Shown piece after piece: positions 1-12,000 of a stretch of DNA of 64,000 nt (position 1 is the first letter of the stretch; every line of letters begins with the position of its first letter). The notes under the pieces were generated by a model that saw only the letters and a program-made list of their open reading frames with translations, searched no databases and was not told the DNA's origin. Made by a program: the position numbers and the translations under genes. The stretch is from Paraspadella gotoi (Eukaryota > Chaetognatha). The DNA is taken from positions 21,127,665 through 21,191,664 of the forward strand of contig CM119269.1 in the NCBI GenBank assembly GCA_051294375.1, in the 5' to 3' direction.

Positions 1-261
1 ACCAATCATACCTTCTTTCGTATAAATAGTAAATAAAGCATTAATTATCGTAAAATATATATATTTATATTGATATATATAATATATTATATTGGTTGTA
101 CCAATTTCATATATATATTATTGTCAATTTTTTCCGTCATATTCAATAATTGAGTTAGAATAGGTGAGCACGAAACACCGAGATTTACCCTGTATTTCTG
201 GCCAGAAAAAAAAGGAAAAAAAATTGTGGCGTACAAGTACAACGTCGATTCCGGTCCAAAC

Positions 262-2120
262 CTCGTTTTCGAATCGCTGCTTCCTCCTATTTTTGAGCAA
301 CTGCATCCTGAACTCGTTCCGCCCCTTCTCGTTGCTGAACTGCGCCGACAAAACACCCAACACGAGGTTCAGCATGAAGAAACTTCCCACGACGACGAGA
401 GGGAGGAAGAAGAGCCAGTTCCATCGGTTGCCGAGGGCGTCGTCGCACCAGTACATCACGTCCGTCCAGCCCTGAAGGGAGACGGAACAAGAATTCATCG
501 CTTGGCAAAATATACTTACAGATTTACTCTTCGGATATTCCCTTTCCGGACGTCGGTAACGTAATTTAGTGCAACGGTCTAACGGGTCATCTTTGAACCT
601 CAACAAAGAATGGCAATTCCAACCAAAGTGGCATTCGTTATTAGGTTGACAATTCACATTTGTATGAAATTGGTCGACCAATATAAAAATTATCCATTCA
701 TTTAATAAATAAGCTATCTTTAAGGACTCCATCACACTTGCAAGATAATAACATAACAGGTTTCTGCAAGCTTTTAATCAAGCCTCTCTCACAGACTTGT
801 TTATTCACTCCCAGTGAACCTGGCTTCCCTATCAATGAAGTGGTATAATATTTCAAAGAATGTTTCTTTTCTGTATTTATAAAGAATGGTATGGTATTTT
901 TACTCAATGAGTCACCGGGTCACAACTGAAGGTGTTATGCTTATAGACTACATACACGTCAAAAGCTAAGTATTAAGTACGACAAGATTAAAATGCGAGT
1001 AGAACGGACAAAGTGACTGACCGACACAAAAATGATTTATGAAAATGTGAGTAGAATATATATATATACTTATAAAATGTGAGTCGAACGGACAAACTGA
1101 CAGACCGACACAAAAATGACTTATGAAGTTGCACACTGAAAAGCGAGTATTGGGAGATCAGATAAAAACCCTGGAGAAAAAAAGTGCCATATGGAAAGAC
1201 CTCCATGGTGAAGCATTGGAAGACGGTGAGAAGGGCGTTGCCGATGTTGTCGAAGGAGGTGATGCCGAAGTTGGGCCCCGTCCATCCAGGTTGGCAAGAG
1301 GAGATGTTGCGTGGACAGATGTTCGCCCCTGATACGATTACAAGGGAAAACTTTTTTTTTTTAAATTAACTAGAAATTAACTAGAAACAAATAATAGATG
1401 ACTTTTGCTAGGGTGTTTTTATTTTAATAAAAAAAAGTTAATTGTTTTAAGAAAATGTCATCTGGAGTCAACTCTCCTCCTACAATTAAATTATCAATTG
1501 CTCAACATTAGCCCATGAGCTAATCGTTAAACGGTATTTGGTTTCCTTGATTCGCAACATCACCCGATGCCTCGTCGTTGTCGAATTCGCTCATGAAACA
1601 TGGCCGCTCCTCCATCAACTGATTTGAGACGCGACCTTCGAGGATCTTGAAGCATCCTTGATGGAACACCCCCATGTAGGACTCCATGCCCATGATGGCG
1701 AAGATGAGCGTCGCGAAAAGAATCAGCACTCCCACCTGAGGCGGGAAAACAGTACAATACCGGGTCTTTCGAGCAACTGAATTGTAATAAAGAGACGTGT
1801 CTCAATATTATAATATATTATTTAAAAGCTGAAAGCTAAGGACTTTAATATTGGAGTAATGAATGTCAAGACATTAACATACTAAAATGAAAGCTAAAAA
1901 CGTTAGAGAAGAAAAAAAAATTAGAGAAGAAAGGAAAAAATAGAGAAGAAAGGAAAAAATAGAGAAGAAAGGAAAAAATAGAGAAGAAAGAAAAATAGAG
2001 AAGAAAGAAAAATAGAGAAGAAAGAAAGAATAAAAAAGAATAAAAGAATAAAAGAAAGTATGAAAGAATGAATAAATGAATGAATGAAGAGAAAGAAAGA
2101 AAGAAAGAAAGAAAGAATGA

Positions 2121-2188
<68 letters not shown>

Positions 2189-3097
2189 AAAAAAGGAACG
2201 TTGTGCAAGATGGATCGACCTGCGCCAGCGGAATCGTCGCTCTTAAAATAGACGACATGACGACGTGTAACGAAGGAACTCCGCGGATGAGTTTGAAGAG
2301 TCGCAAGACGCGCAAGGCTCTCAGGGTCCGAAGGTTGACGGCGACGAGACCGGGAATGACGCCCATGACGCCGGTGACGACGACGACAAAGTCCAAGACG
2401 TTCCATCCGTTGCGAAGGTAAGATCCGGGATGAAGCAATAAGCCGAGGGCCAATACCTAAAATAACGGATTGCCGATGATTTGAAACCATTTGTCTTTGA
2501 GAATATTACCCACAAAGTTTTACTCTTTCATCCCTAAAACCAACCTTGACGATCAATTCGAAGCAAAAGATGACGAGAAAAACAATCTCCGCCACGTGCA
2601 AAGCCTCAGTCTGTTTCGCCGAAACTTCGTCGTTGTTGGGAAGATGTACCTGAGTAGAAGCGACCAAATTACGAATGGGTGATTGTAAACGTGGAATTAC
2701 TTGGCGGCCGGACAACTAGTAAAAATAAAATAAAATAATAAAAGAACAAAGATTGGCCACGCCTCACCTCTGCCATCATGACGACGCAATTGGCGAGAAT
2801 GGCGGCGAGAATGAGGAACTCGAACCACTTTGAGGCTGCGATTCGATTCGCGACCACGCCCACGCAGTTTACAGGCGAAAAGATGAAGAGCGCCCGCGGC
2901 GGCGCCTCCGTGTTGGACGCTGGGCGCTGCGGCGGCGGCGACGCCGTCAACGCCTCCAACCGACGCGCGAGTCCGATTCCGCGATGCTCGATCTCGGCGC
3001 GCGCCGATTGGGCGAAGGTCGTCGTCGGCGCCGGGTCGCGTTCGAACGCCGGGTGAGTGCCGGTTACCGGGCGGAAGGAGCGAGGGGAGCGTTTCAT
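262..3097 (-). CDS. Voltage-gated calcium channel alpha-1 subunit, Cav2-like, domain I (3' part off window)
   Basis: Pore-forming subunit of a presynaptic-type calcium channel. Exons on the minus strand: 3097-2768, 2649-2545, 2456-2220, 1735-1564, 1328-1201 and 471-262, all with AG/GT borders and matching phases. Residues 1-110 hold a polar N-terminus, then RALFIF, typical of Cav2, and segment IS1. IS2 follows at 111-145. Segment S4 is near 186-204, with basic residues at 188, 191, 194, 197, 200 and 203. The pore loop ends in TME, with selectivity-filter Glu at 324, continuing GWTD in the next exon. IS6 has [14 protein letters not shown]. The last exon ends at RRKQRFENE, where the beta-subunit interaction site normally begins, so domains II-IV lie upstream of base 1. 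LRTLRA in S4 favours Cav2 over Cav1. The start at 3097 is the first ATG of the open exon; an upstream exon is not excluded. Confidence 0.9.
640..885 (-). repeat. Diverged copy of the 320-bp dispersed repeat (family R1)
   Basis: This stretch in a calcium channel intron matches, in reverse orientation, the unit that is triplicated at 61225-62186 and present again at 43880-44145. Shared landmarks are the palindromic end ATTGGT..ACCAAT, the run ending in TTATCCATTCATTTAA, and CTGGCTTCCCTATCAATGAA. It is more diverged than the other copies and has lost a short internal piece. Confidence 0.75.
985..1130. repeat. Short GACCGAC-containing dispersed repeat (family R3), duplicated
   Basis: Two near-copies of a segment with GAACGGACAAA..TGAC..GACCGACAC followed by AAAAATGA. 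Related GACC-rich pieces ending in AGTGACTTATAGAGTTGC occur at 30180-30320, 44490-44550 and 53815-53890. No coding potential seen. Confidence 0.5.
2085..2192. repeat. (GAAA)n microsatellite in a calcium channel intron
   Basis: About 25 GAAA units beginning in a related purine-rich stretch from about 1900. The array stops less than 30 bases beyond the donor of the 2456-2220 exon. On the gene strand it reads CTTT and creates a long false Phe/Leu/Ser open frame. Confidence 0.95.
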
Positions 3098-6065
3098 GGT
3101 GAGGGTGGTGTTGTGGGGGCGGGGATAGTTAGATGACCGAGATCAATTGACACAGATGACAAAAAAAGTAATCGAACGTCGCTTTTCAAAAGAAAACGTT
3201 CTGGTGAGGTTCGAGTGAGTTGGATTGTGATCCCAGTCGACGCCCTTGGCCAGCGACCAATGTTGACTGCGACTTCCGCTTCAAATTTTTCTTTTTCTTT
3301 TTCATATTTTCGTGATTCGAATCTCTTTTCGAATCTTTCTCTGGGTCGTCCCTACGTTTAATCGCTCAAAAGTTACGCGATGTTTTTGTTGTTTTTGTGG
3401 CGTCTTTTATTTTGTACGAAAAAGTTAGGGGAGACAATTTTCTGTTAAAACATTCTCTTCTTCCTAACATCACAGGGTCCAACTCGTTTAATTCTAAAAG
3501 AGACGACAAAGAGGTTGTTTGTTTGTTTGTAATCCGGAGATCGTTTATTATCCAGAGATCCAGATAAAAAAAAAAAACATTAAAAACCCAGAAAATACAA
3601 GTACTTAGGATTTCCTTTGACTGATTTGGCAAATGCGGATTTTCGTTGTTTACCTTTTCATTGTGGGTCTGGCAGGCGCCTTTCTATACTTACCGCTCCC
3701 TGGAAAATCTTCGGGGAAAAAAAATTTGAGTGAAAACCAAGTCGACGACGACGACGACAATGGCAACGATGACAGTCACCACTACAATTTAAACGTTTAA
3801 ATCTTTGTTTGGCAAGAAAGCGATCGACAATTAGCGTCGAGATGACATCCCCTCAACACTGTGGTGACTGACATCGAGACAGAAACCAATTAATGAACAT
3901 TAGCGAGGAAAAAAAAAGTTGTGATCGACGGAGCTGGGGGCTGGTTGTCTTTTCGCCTCTTTTCGGTCTCCAGGCGAAACGTTTAAATTGACGAGCTCGG
4001 TCTTGTTGTATCGATTATTATCGATTATTATACGCTCTCTCACTACTCTCTCTCTCTCTCTCTCTCATTTTCTTTTCTCCGCTTTTCAGGGGTCGGACTC
4101 TTGAACGCCTCTGTCGTTTTCTAGACTAACTCGATTGAGTCGTGGGGTGTTTTTATTATTTCATTTCTTTTTAATTTCTTTCTCGCCGCCAGGGTTGTTA
4201 GAACTTCTTCTTTCCTGCGTTTTTCATTTCTTTATCTTCCAAAACGATCTTTCTTTTACGGCGGGAAATTGTTCGAGCATTTCTCGACTTCAAAATCCCC
4301 CGTTTCATTAAATTACTAAAAAATCTTAAGCGGAAAACAGGTTTTTTTTTTAATTATTTTTATTCTTTAGAGACAACATTAATGAGCAAACTGTGAAACA
4401 TAATGATAGAAGGACAATAAATAACTAATCATAAATAATATAAATGTAAAACTACGTAAAATGACACCGCATGCAATGTAATATTTTTTTACCCTGAATT
4501 TTTTCTTTCGATCGTTTTTTTTTTTTGTTTTTATTTTTTTAGTTTTCGTTTTTAGTTGTTTAGTTTTTTTTTTTTTGATTTTATTATTTTTTTTTTCAAG
4601 CTTTTATAGTTATATTTCGGAATCTCGACCGGTTGTCTTTTCCTCTTATCTAACCATCGTCACATTGCTCTTTTATCATTCGTTTTCCCATGTCTCGAGT
4701 TCACCCTTTATCTAATAAACCTATTAAAAAGAAAAAGGGCAACTTTTACTTTCGCTTCAGGGTCGTTCCACGTCGTTTGTACTCTGCCAAATCTCCTCTC
4801 ACTTAAAAAACAAGATACAGCAAAGAAACTCTGATACATAATTGGATTAAAGAAATCCTCTCTATTTTATAACTTAATCCTGCAGCAAATGAAAGCACGA
4901 AATGATTCACGCTTGATAAAAATCCGAACTCCAAAGTTTCCCGCTTTAATTTAATTTTCTTTCTCTTTTTTCTTTTTTTTTTTAAGGGGAAGGAGATATG
5001 ATTAGTTTTATTTAGTAAGGAAACAATTAACAAAGTATCCGAGAATTTTTTTTTTTCAACGCAATGTGCCGAAAAACTACTTTGATTCGGGAAAAAGCGA
5101 TTGAGAGTAATAAAAAAGTTATCAGTAAATATTGCAATCAAAGTTTTTTATTATTCAAAACCCAAACTTATTAGGATGAGTCACGTTTAGCAAAATGCTA
5201 GGTTCAAATACAAACAAGTAACAAAAAGTTCGTTTTAGTGAAGTTCACATAGTTTGTTTTTTTTCTGCGAGAGACAACGAAAATTTTTTACCTTGTTGGC
5301 AGTTATGAAATCTCTAAGATTTGGAAGGATCACAACGAAAGTTTATTTGCATAATCCTAGATTTTAGATTTCATTTTATTATTCTTAACTTAGCCTCAGT
5401 CTTAGGTTCTTATCTTGGAAAGAAATATTGCAAATGAATAAAATTTAAAGGTTACATTTTTGTATTATTAAAAAAATTCAATACAAACAATGTACATAGT
5501 AAAAGATACGTTACGAAAATGCAATTGTGGAATGTATATATGGGAATACATATATATATATATATGGGAAACGGGTGAGAGCGGCGACTCAGGAAATGTA
5601 CCCGATACAGCAACAATTGTATGTGAAAAAAAACTCTTCTATTATAGGTGACTCAGAATAAAACTTTTATTCCAAAACAAAAATTTCATTTTCTACAATT
5701 TTTTTTATTAAATTAAAAATTAAGGAAAGTAGTAATTAAATACTGGGATAAAACTAATTACTGTATAAAAATTTAATTCAGAGATCTTTTTAAGTTTAAT
5801 TTAGGTTTTTTTACTCAGATCTGGTTTCACACCTATTGTTACTTTGTTGCACATTGATAAGCTTCCACTCAAACATGCTTTTGCCAAATCTGGTTGCAAG
5901 CAAACCAGTTGAACCAATAGTTGCGTTCAATGATCGTTAAAAAACAGGATTTACGATTTGTCATTGGGAAACCGGTTCCGTAAATTTTAATGTTTTCATT
6001 CTCCGCACCATCCCTTCCTGATTTACCGAATTTTTTATCCCCTCTTTCTCAACAAAAATTGTAAA
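3098..6065. other. Intergenic region between calcium channel and glutamate receptor; no gene seen
   Basis: The two genes diverge from here, so their promoters must lie in this 3 kb. It contains a GC-rich flank next to the calcium channel (3100-3300), a short CT microsatellite near 4040-4067, poly-T tracts near 4500-4600 and AT-rich sequence. I saw no exon with acceptor, donor and conserved protein content, and no clear TATA box. Confidence 0.5.
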
Positions 6066-9000
6066 ATGTTTGCTCCTTCCGTCCGCTCCTTTTCCTTTAT
6101 CTTTTTCGGCGTCGCTTTCGTTGTCGTTGTCGCTAATAATTCAACGGAGTCTACTAACGCGACAACGCCAACGCCCACACCCACGCCCACGCCGTCGCCA
6201 ACGCAGCCCCCTCCTTGCGTTCTCAAGCAATGCTCCCTCAATTCCGACAACTGCACCGAAGTCAATGGTCAGGCGAAATGCAACTGCAAAGCTGGATACG
6301 AAGGGGACAGGTGTTTCGACGCAGAATTGCCAAAATGAGAAACTTTTTTAAAAATTTTACGAGTAGAATAAAAAATTTTATATTGGTTGTACCAATTTCA
6401 TACAATCCTTTGACGGTGTTGTGGCGAATCCTAAGTTCCCGATTCAATCCCCTCACGGTCACGCTGGTTAAAGTGTGATGGTGTCGGCATAAACACGCCA
6501 GTGACATGGGGTGGTCACAGCGAGCCCAAAGCCCTGAGCGCCAGCTGTATTGAGATGCCTCAAACCCCGGTCATCACACTTGTCTCTTCGTTGCCATAGT
6601 GTCACGATTCGTCATTCTCAGCTTACGCCGTAGCAACGGCTAAAGCTGGGTTACAAAACGAACTTCATACTAACTTTAGATCGACTCTCTCCAGCTCTAC
6701 GCGCGGGCGGAATAGAATGGGTGGGCTTAGGGACGAGCACGAAGTTTTTCAGAGCTCTTCTTCGAAAATAAAGCCCTTAAGCAATAAGCATTCCAGGCAT
6801 ATGTGTAATGCGCCGTGATACCTAACAACAAATTAGGCTCGCAAGACAAGAACAAACATCTTGGCTAATTCAAACTAATCCGTTCTGTATGGCACTGCGG
6901 GGCCGGATTGCCGGAAATTCCCGGGACAACTCGGTTGACGGCTCCTCCCACTGGCGCGGTTAAACCAGTTTCGTCACACTTTTCGGATGAAAGCGTGGGA
7001 ACAGTGATCGATCCCTGGCGCTGCTTTTCGAATCCTTTTTTTTTTTTTTTTTTGGTAATTTTTTTTCTTCCTCCGTTTAGATGTGAATTAGACATCAATG
7101 AATGCAATCCTGATCCCTGCAAAAATAGTGGCTCTTGTCAAAATGAAATCGCAAAATATACTTGTAAATGCCCGGACAATATATATGGACGAAACTGCGA
7201 CACCAGTAAGTGTATCAGTAGTCATTTGTAAGGCGAATTGTAAAAGATTAAACCCGATGAATTTTTAGTTGGGTGCGTAGCTAACATATGCAAAGGGCAA
7301 GGAACGTGCAATGAAAATGCTGATGGTAGTTTCAATTGTACATGCAACGAGGCCTTTGAAGGAGAAACTTGCGAGTTCGGTAAGGGATTTTTCTATCACT
7401 GTACTCCCGACGGCAAGATTGGTTAACATATATCACTCCAACACTTTCTTATTGCTGTTAGTCAAGCGTCCGTGTGATAGTCAGCCATGCCACAATAAGG
7501 GCAGCTGCGTAAAGACGGCCCCAGGGAAATTCCAATGTTACTGCGCTTCGCCTTGGGGTGGAACCCAGTGTGAAGCAAGTGAGTCAATGTCAATGACGAA
7601 GTATATTAAACGCATTAAGGGACGAGGTAAAATTTTTTTTAAAAGTTATCAGAAATTCATTTATAGTCCGATTTAATTACTTTTAATCAGAGTTAAATAG
7701 GGTCAAATAGTAAACGAGTTGCATCTGTTACGATCCAATGATGGTAAACAATAAATCCAAGCAAATCAATCAATATCGAGAAATTGGTATAACCAATATA
7801 AAAATTATCCATGTAATTTCTGGTAATTTTTAGAGGAGTGTCCGTTCGGGACGGGAATTATTCGCGTTCTGTATTTGGACAACGTTGAGCCCTTCGTATT
7901 TCGCAAAAAAGACGTGACTGTGAACGATACAGCAACTCTTGATACACTGGATGGATATTGCATCGATCTCTTCCGGTAAAATATTCATTTCAAAACTTTT
8001 TGTCGGGCCAGTCTTTATTTTTCATAGGAGAAAAACTTTTTAAGATATGATATATTTATGTACTACGGCGAAATATAAATAAAACATTTTAGAAGTAAAC
8101 AATAATATTAGTTCTAAACAAGTTGGTGCAAACAATGTCGGATCTGCCCTCGATAATTTAATGATGATCAGATGATAAATTATGATAAATCTTGTAATAT
8201 TTTTTTTAATTTAAATTTTAATATTTCTAATTTTTGGTCATTGATTGATGCAATGAGAGTCATTTATTTATGTTATTATAATCATTTAATGATGCAATTA
8301 TAATCAATAATTGATGGATGCAATGATATTATTTAATAATGCGATAATAACCATTCAATGATAATAATTATCCAATAATGCGATCATGGTCATTAATTGT
8401 TGCGATCATAATTATTTATTGATACGATGATAATCATTCAATGCGATTATTGATGCAATGATAGTGATTTAATGATGCGATAATAGTAGATGCAATGGTA
8501 TTCGATAAATGAAGGACACATCAGAAAGAGAGAGAGAGAGAGAGAGACATAACAAATCATAACAAATTTCTTAATAAATCAATAAAGGAATCTATAAATA
8601 AATCATTCAATCAACTGATCAATCAGTCAATCAATAATTATAACTGAGAGAAAGAGAGAGAGAGAAACTTTAAAATTTAAAAAGAATTCAAATTTTATAA
8701 ATGTGACATTTTTTTTTAACTCTTCCACTCATACGATTCCATGCAAACTTAATATCCAGCTCAATCACACACTTTCCTATATATATTTCATATTTTATAT
8801 TTCATCTCGATCCATCCATCCAATTCAAGTAAATATTATTTTACTTTATTTACTTTACTAATTTCCACTCGGACGATTCCATCGAAACTTTAAATCCAGC
8901 TTGATCATACAGTTTCCTACCGGCACACAAAATTTCATCTCAATTCATCCATATAATCACGAGTAATCACAAGTTTTTTGCTAAGGTGGGATGTACACTA

Positions 9001-12000
9001 AGACAGACAGACAGACTGATGGACGGGCAGACGGACATATTTTTTTTGGGCATAATTTATCATAATTTGATTATTTACCGACAAGCTTTTGGGGTGGGAC
9101 CGACGGACCGACAAAGTGGATTATAGAGTCGGAATCTGCAGACAAACAAATCTGATTAAAAAGAAATCGAAACCAAACGTTTATCGATCCCTGACGGTAT
9201 TATTCAAAAAGCGACTGAAGGTGACATGCTTATAGGCGGAATAAACTTTTTTGCAATGCTCGTCTTCAGGATGGAAATACAGACTTTGTTTTTTTAACAT
9301 ACAGAATAATGATGGAAGACTTAAACTGCCGCAATTACGATCTGAAAGCAGAAAAAGAGGCTGGGATTCATTTAGATGATGACACTTTTACCGGAATCTT
9401 TGGAAAGGTCCATTTCAATTTATTTATCCATGAAATTCCTTTTTTTTTATCTAAAAATTCGTTGTCATTTTGTTTTCAACATACCATTTTAAAATATTCA
9501 GTTGATCAACAACGAAGCGGACATGGCCATCGGCCCTCTCACCATCAACAAAGCCCGGGCGAATAAGGTGGACTTCACGCGGCCCTGGCAAACTCTCGGC
9601 ACAACAGCCCTCATGAAGCGACCCCAGCCTCAGCAGTTTTACTTCCAGTTCCTGCAGCCGTTCGGGTCCAGACTGTGGGGCTCTCTTGCGGGCGCCATGG
9701 TGTTCTCCGCTTTGTGTTATTGGATCATTGTCTTCTTGCAGAACAAACTATTAAGCAGTGAAGAGGAGGTAAGTGGCATCAATCAAGCAGTGACTCAATA
9801 TTCACTTATTCACATATTTTTTTTGTCCAAAATATGATGATAGTTTACATTTGTATGTATCATTTTGGTGGAGATAAACCTGGGTTTCGGGCAATGCTGG
9901 AGAGCTTGTTTGCTCGATTTCAAATTCTCCGCCGCATTGAAAGATAATTACGAAAGATGCGCGCTGATATGCGACGCCGAAATGAGCTCTTCGTCTCCTA
10001 GGCGACGCCCACCCGATGCCAAGCTGCTGTACGGTCGCTCAAAAGACGTCATCCCCGAATTTTTACTTCACGAGCGACGTCACGGTCACCCCTTACTTGC
10101 CGAGAGACAAGGACCGCATACTCTCAATAAGCAAATGATTCTCCGAACTCGGTAAAAAGAATTATGAGCAACTACGTAGAAGCCACAACTAAAAGAGATC
10201 TGCAAACTGAAGGTGGAGGAAGCAAGGGCCGTCACCTACAAGGCACATGCTAAACATGTCGAACCTACAAGGCACATTGCTGATCTCTCGTTCATCCCGT
10301 TCCTAGAGAGAAGCACCATCGCACTCCTCTGCGGAGAACTGCTCGTAACAGCCTCGTGTGACCTTGCACTGGCACAGACGTGGACAACAGCTGCTTGTTT
10401 CAAAGACCTTACATAAGGTTCAGGGGCAAAGCCTTCTTCCGTCATGCCATTTACCGCCAAATTGTGCAGACCTCAACACTGACAAGCTGCAACACCGCCT
10501 CCTATCTACATGCAACGCGGTATTTGCAAAACAAGATACGATGAAGTCATCCACAACTACTCAGAGATCTCCTCCGACCACCCTGGACCCGAGAGAGAGA
10601 GACCTGAAGATCCAATACCACAACTACCAGGCCAAAGTTCAAGACTTCAACAACAATAAGGACAAGTACAGACACGGCGCAACTTACTGAAGCATCAAAA
10701 AGCTCATAGGGAAAATGTCTGACTGGGAATGGTTAACTGACCGCCTGACTCGAATCCCACTGACAGGGTAAGGAGGGTCACAACGCAGGAGAATCAGCCT
10801 CACCCAAAAAAGAAACCGGAGGATCTGGTGATCGCCTCAGAAATGGAATCGCCGTTTCATGATTGGTCGAGGTGGTACCGGAATCGACCAATCAGCGTGC
10901 ACAATCAATGGAACCGTCAAAATAACTTTGGCCTCTGATCCTCTCCTTCAGATATAAATATAAATAAGCTTGTTTCAGTAGAATCGATCTGGACTCCTGC
11001 GTGTCTCACCGTAACTTTTTATCTCAGAATAAATCTCGATTTGATTTCGTCTTAGAAATCCATGAGTTTTTCCTTAAATGATATACTTAAGATATACTTT
11101 ATGATTATATTGGTTGTACCAATTTCTTATCATTTTAAACAAATTTTTAGAAATATCAAAACAGACCCAGAATTAAATTTAAACTCTTTTAAATGATCAA
11201 ATATAGGTCAAAAGAAACCATAATGAAAACAAAATGATAATAAGGAATTGTTTTTCAAATGACATACACATTGTCCAAAAGGAGGACAGAAAATAACGAA
11301 ACAAAATTGCTTAATAATTGTGTTCAGGTCAGATTCCTGGAATGTATTTGGCTGACGGTGACTGGCGTCTTGGGTCAGGGTCATGACCCGATGCCCGAGG
11401 GTCTGCCCATTCGTCTATTCAGCGTCGGATGGTGGATCCTCATCTTCATTGGTACCAATTGCTACGTGGCCAATCTCGCTGCTTTCATGACCGCCAATCA
11501 GATTACCTCCACGGTTAGCGACGTGGACGAATTGGTCAAAACCGACAAAATATGGGGATGGACCGAAACGGGTTGGTTTATAATTAAATTAGAAAATTCT
11601 CGAAACGCCTTTTTACTTGCGGATCTCTCACTATTTATAGGAGCCACTTTCGATTTCTTCGCCGAAACCACGGTTGAGCGAATTAAAAAGTTGCAAACAT
11701 CCGTGGACGCCCGTTGGGGGGGAGGCTCACTCTTTAGAGACGAGTGGGAGGCCCTTAACGCGGTTCAGAATCAATTATCGGTTGGAGGAGAAAAGCAGGA
11801 TTACGTCTATTTCGCCGACAGCCTCGAGCTTCTATATCACGCGCAGAAAAATTGTGATCTCATGGTCATTCCGGAAGTCATCAATGAGGTGCAGAATTCG
11901 CAGGGAAATGTTATTGTCTGGTGGCTCTTTAACCACAGACGCAGCGCCTCAGTGGAACAGAGGACTGAAGTACCATCCTTATTTCGAGCCTTAACGTGGC

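Noticed and set aside
1866-2215. Long Phe/Leu/Ser continuation of a calcium channel exon
   Set aside because: It reads through the donor into the (CTTT)n microsatellite; the true exon ends at 2220.
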